From an uncultured Prevotellaceae bacterium (lineage in GTDB: Bacteria > Bacteroidota > Bacteroidia > Bacteroidales > UBA932): a DNA stretch of 64,000 nucleotides. The stretch is from assembly GCA_947166905.1 (NCBI GenBank), contig CAMVFZ010000001.1, forward strand, positions 248,001 to 312,000, written 5' to 3'. The notes beneath the pieces were generated by a model, which worked only from the letters and a program-made list of their open reading frames with translations, did no database searches and was not told where the DNA came from. Position 1 is the stretch's first letter. Each line of letters opens with the position of its first letter. Both the position numbers and the translations under genes were made by a program. Below, piece after piece: positions 63,356 to 64,000 of the stretch.

Positions 63356-64000
63356 ATGAAAAGAATGCCGATAATTACGGCCATCCTGGCCATCTTACTG
63401 CCCTTCACCCCCATGAAGGCCCAGGACCCGGAAGGCGCATTGGTTTACGCCCTCCCCAAGACCGTCATCAACCTTGAAGTAGAGGCAGTCCGCGAAAACT
63501 TCCACGCAGGACCCTACGCAAAATACGCAAAGAAATATCTGGGCATAGATGTTCGCCAGACCGACGGCCAGACATCACGCCTTAACGCAGTGAAGCTTTC
63601 CGCCGTTACAGAAGCGGACCAGACCAGCCGTTACACCGTAACGCCCGGCAAGAGCATGCCCGCCTTCCTTGCACTCACAGCCCAGGGTCTCATCTCCACA
63701 GGCAACGGACTATCCGGAGACAACATGGCCTGGCAGTTTGCCGATGACGAAAAGGGAGACTTCTCCGGCAAGGGCGTAAGCTCCAACTTCACATCGGAGA
63801 CCACCACCCTGTATCGCAACGTAAACGGAGCCTCACAGAGCATCAGGCAGGAGATGATTGTAGAGAAAACATCGGAAGACAAGGCAAAAGAAGCTGCGGA
63901 AATGATATTCAAACTGCGCAAAATGCGCGTACAGATCGTTACCGGAGACACCGATGCCACCTATAACGGAGAAGCAATGCCGGCCGTGCTCGCAGAGCTC
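63356..64000 (+). CDS. DUF4831-family secreted protein (3' end outside window)
   Basis: The 215 visible residues start with a signal peptide (MKRMPIITAILAILLPF, cleavage near MKAQ). The sequence ALPKTVINLEVEAVRENFHAGPYAKYA and KYLGIDVRQTDGQTSRLNAV fits DUF4831, a Bacteroidota envelope family of unknown role. The frame is open to the right edge, so the gene is truncated by the window. It starts one base after the stop of the LpxL-type acyltransferase, so the two are probably co-transcribed. Confidence 0.85.
   Translation, partial: MKRMPIITAILAILLPFTPMKAQDPEGALVYALPKTVINLEVEAVRENFHAGPYAKYAKKYLGIDVRQTDGQTSRLNAVKLSAVTEADQTSRYTVTPGKSMPAFLALTAQGLISTGNGLSGDNMAWQFADDEKGDFSGKGVSSNFTSETTTLYRNVNGASQSIRQEMIVEKTSEDKAKEAAEMIFKLRKMRVQIVTGDTDATYNGEAMPAVLAEL

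Overview
The window is from a Bacteroidota genome, most likely order Bacteroidales. The evidence is two divergent SusC/SusD outer-membrane pairs, a TonB receptor followed by a DUF4249 lipoprotein, DUF1573 and DUF4831 family proteins, near absence of Shine-Dalgarno sites, and repeated promoters of the Bacteroidetes form (TTTG, about 19-22 bases, TAnnTTTG). Most of the sequence is ordinary chromosome; no transposase, phage gene or CRISPR array was seen.

Layout. 1-6.1 kb: a rightward operon of a partial secreted protein, an STN-domain TonB receptor, a DUF4249 lipoprotein and a secreted protein with an MG2-like start and a plug-like end. 6.2-17.3 kb: two SusC/SusD pairs transcribed away from a shared 0.4 kb control region, without enzymes beside them. 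17.4-20.2 kb: two small envelope proteins, an AAA_14/DUF4143 ATPase, then a control region with a 33-base tandem repeat and a nested inverted repeat. 20.2-28.4 kb: an NhaC-type antiporter and a complete histidine-to-glutamate route (ftcD, hutU, hutH, hutI). 28.4-30.3 kb: leftward mscL and two uncharacterised genes. 30.4-34.0 kb: a PCC-domain protein, an 888-residue membrane protein with Asp/His- and Gly-rich tracts, and a zinc-ribbon protein. 34.0-39.9 kb: a tightly packed leftward operon of a short formate/nitrite-type transporter, an alarmone synthetase, an HD hydrolase, a small-molecule kinase-fold protein, a sensor SpoIIE-type phosphatase and a histidine phosphatase. 39.9-42.6 kb: tRNA-Ser, then a sensor-phosphatase/anti-sigma-kinase fusion and its STAS partner. 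42.6-46.8 kb: tandem sodium symporters, a lipoprotein, a YbaK-type tRNA-editing protein, a DUF486 protein and tRNA-Arg. 46.8-56.7 kb: fabD, pyruvate:ferredoxin oxidoreductase, a LysR regulator, an M16 peptidase, a DUF1573 protein and a 57-residue ferredoxin. 56.7-64 kb: parE with two lipid genes, the rpsF-rpsR-rplI operon, an LpxL-type acyltransferase and a partial DUF4831 gene.

How parts may work together. FtcD, HutU, HutH and HutI together convert histidine to glutamate with one-carbon transfer to tetrahydrofolate. The pyruvate oxidoreductase and small ferredoxin fit anaerobic metabolism. The sensor phosphatase of the alarmone operon and the phosphatase/kinase fusion 3.3 kb away carry almost the same catalytic domain behind different sensors, which suggests two inputs converging on the single STAS protein.

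The most unusual signals are a two-copy structured repeat (25576-25698 and 62203-62360) whose outer stems differ in sequence but stay self-complementary, a 26-base-pair hairpin in front of ftcD, three identical 9-base motifs between the susC promoters, and the 30.4-34.0 kb locus of unknown function.
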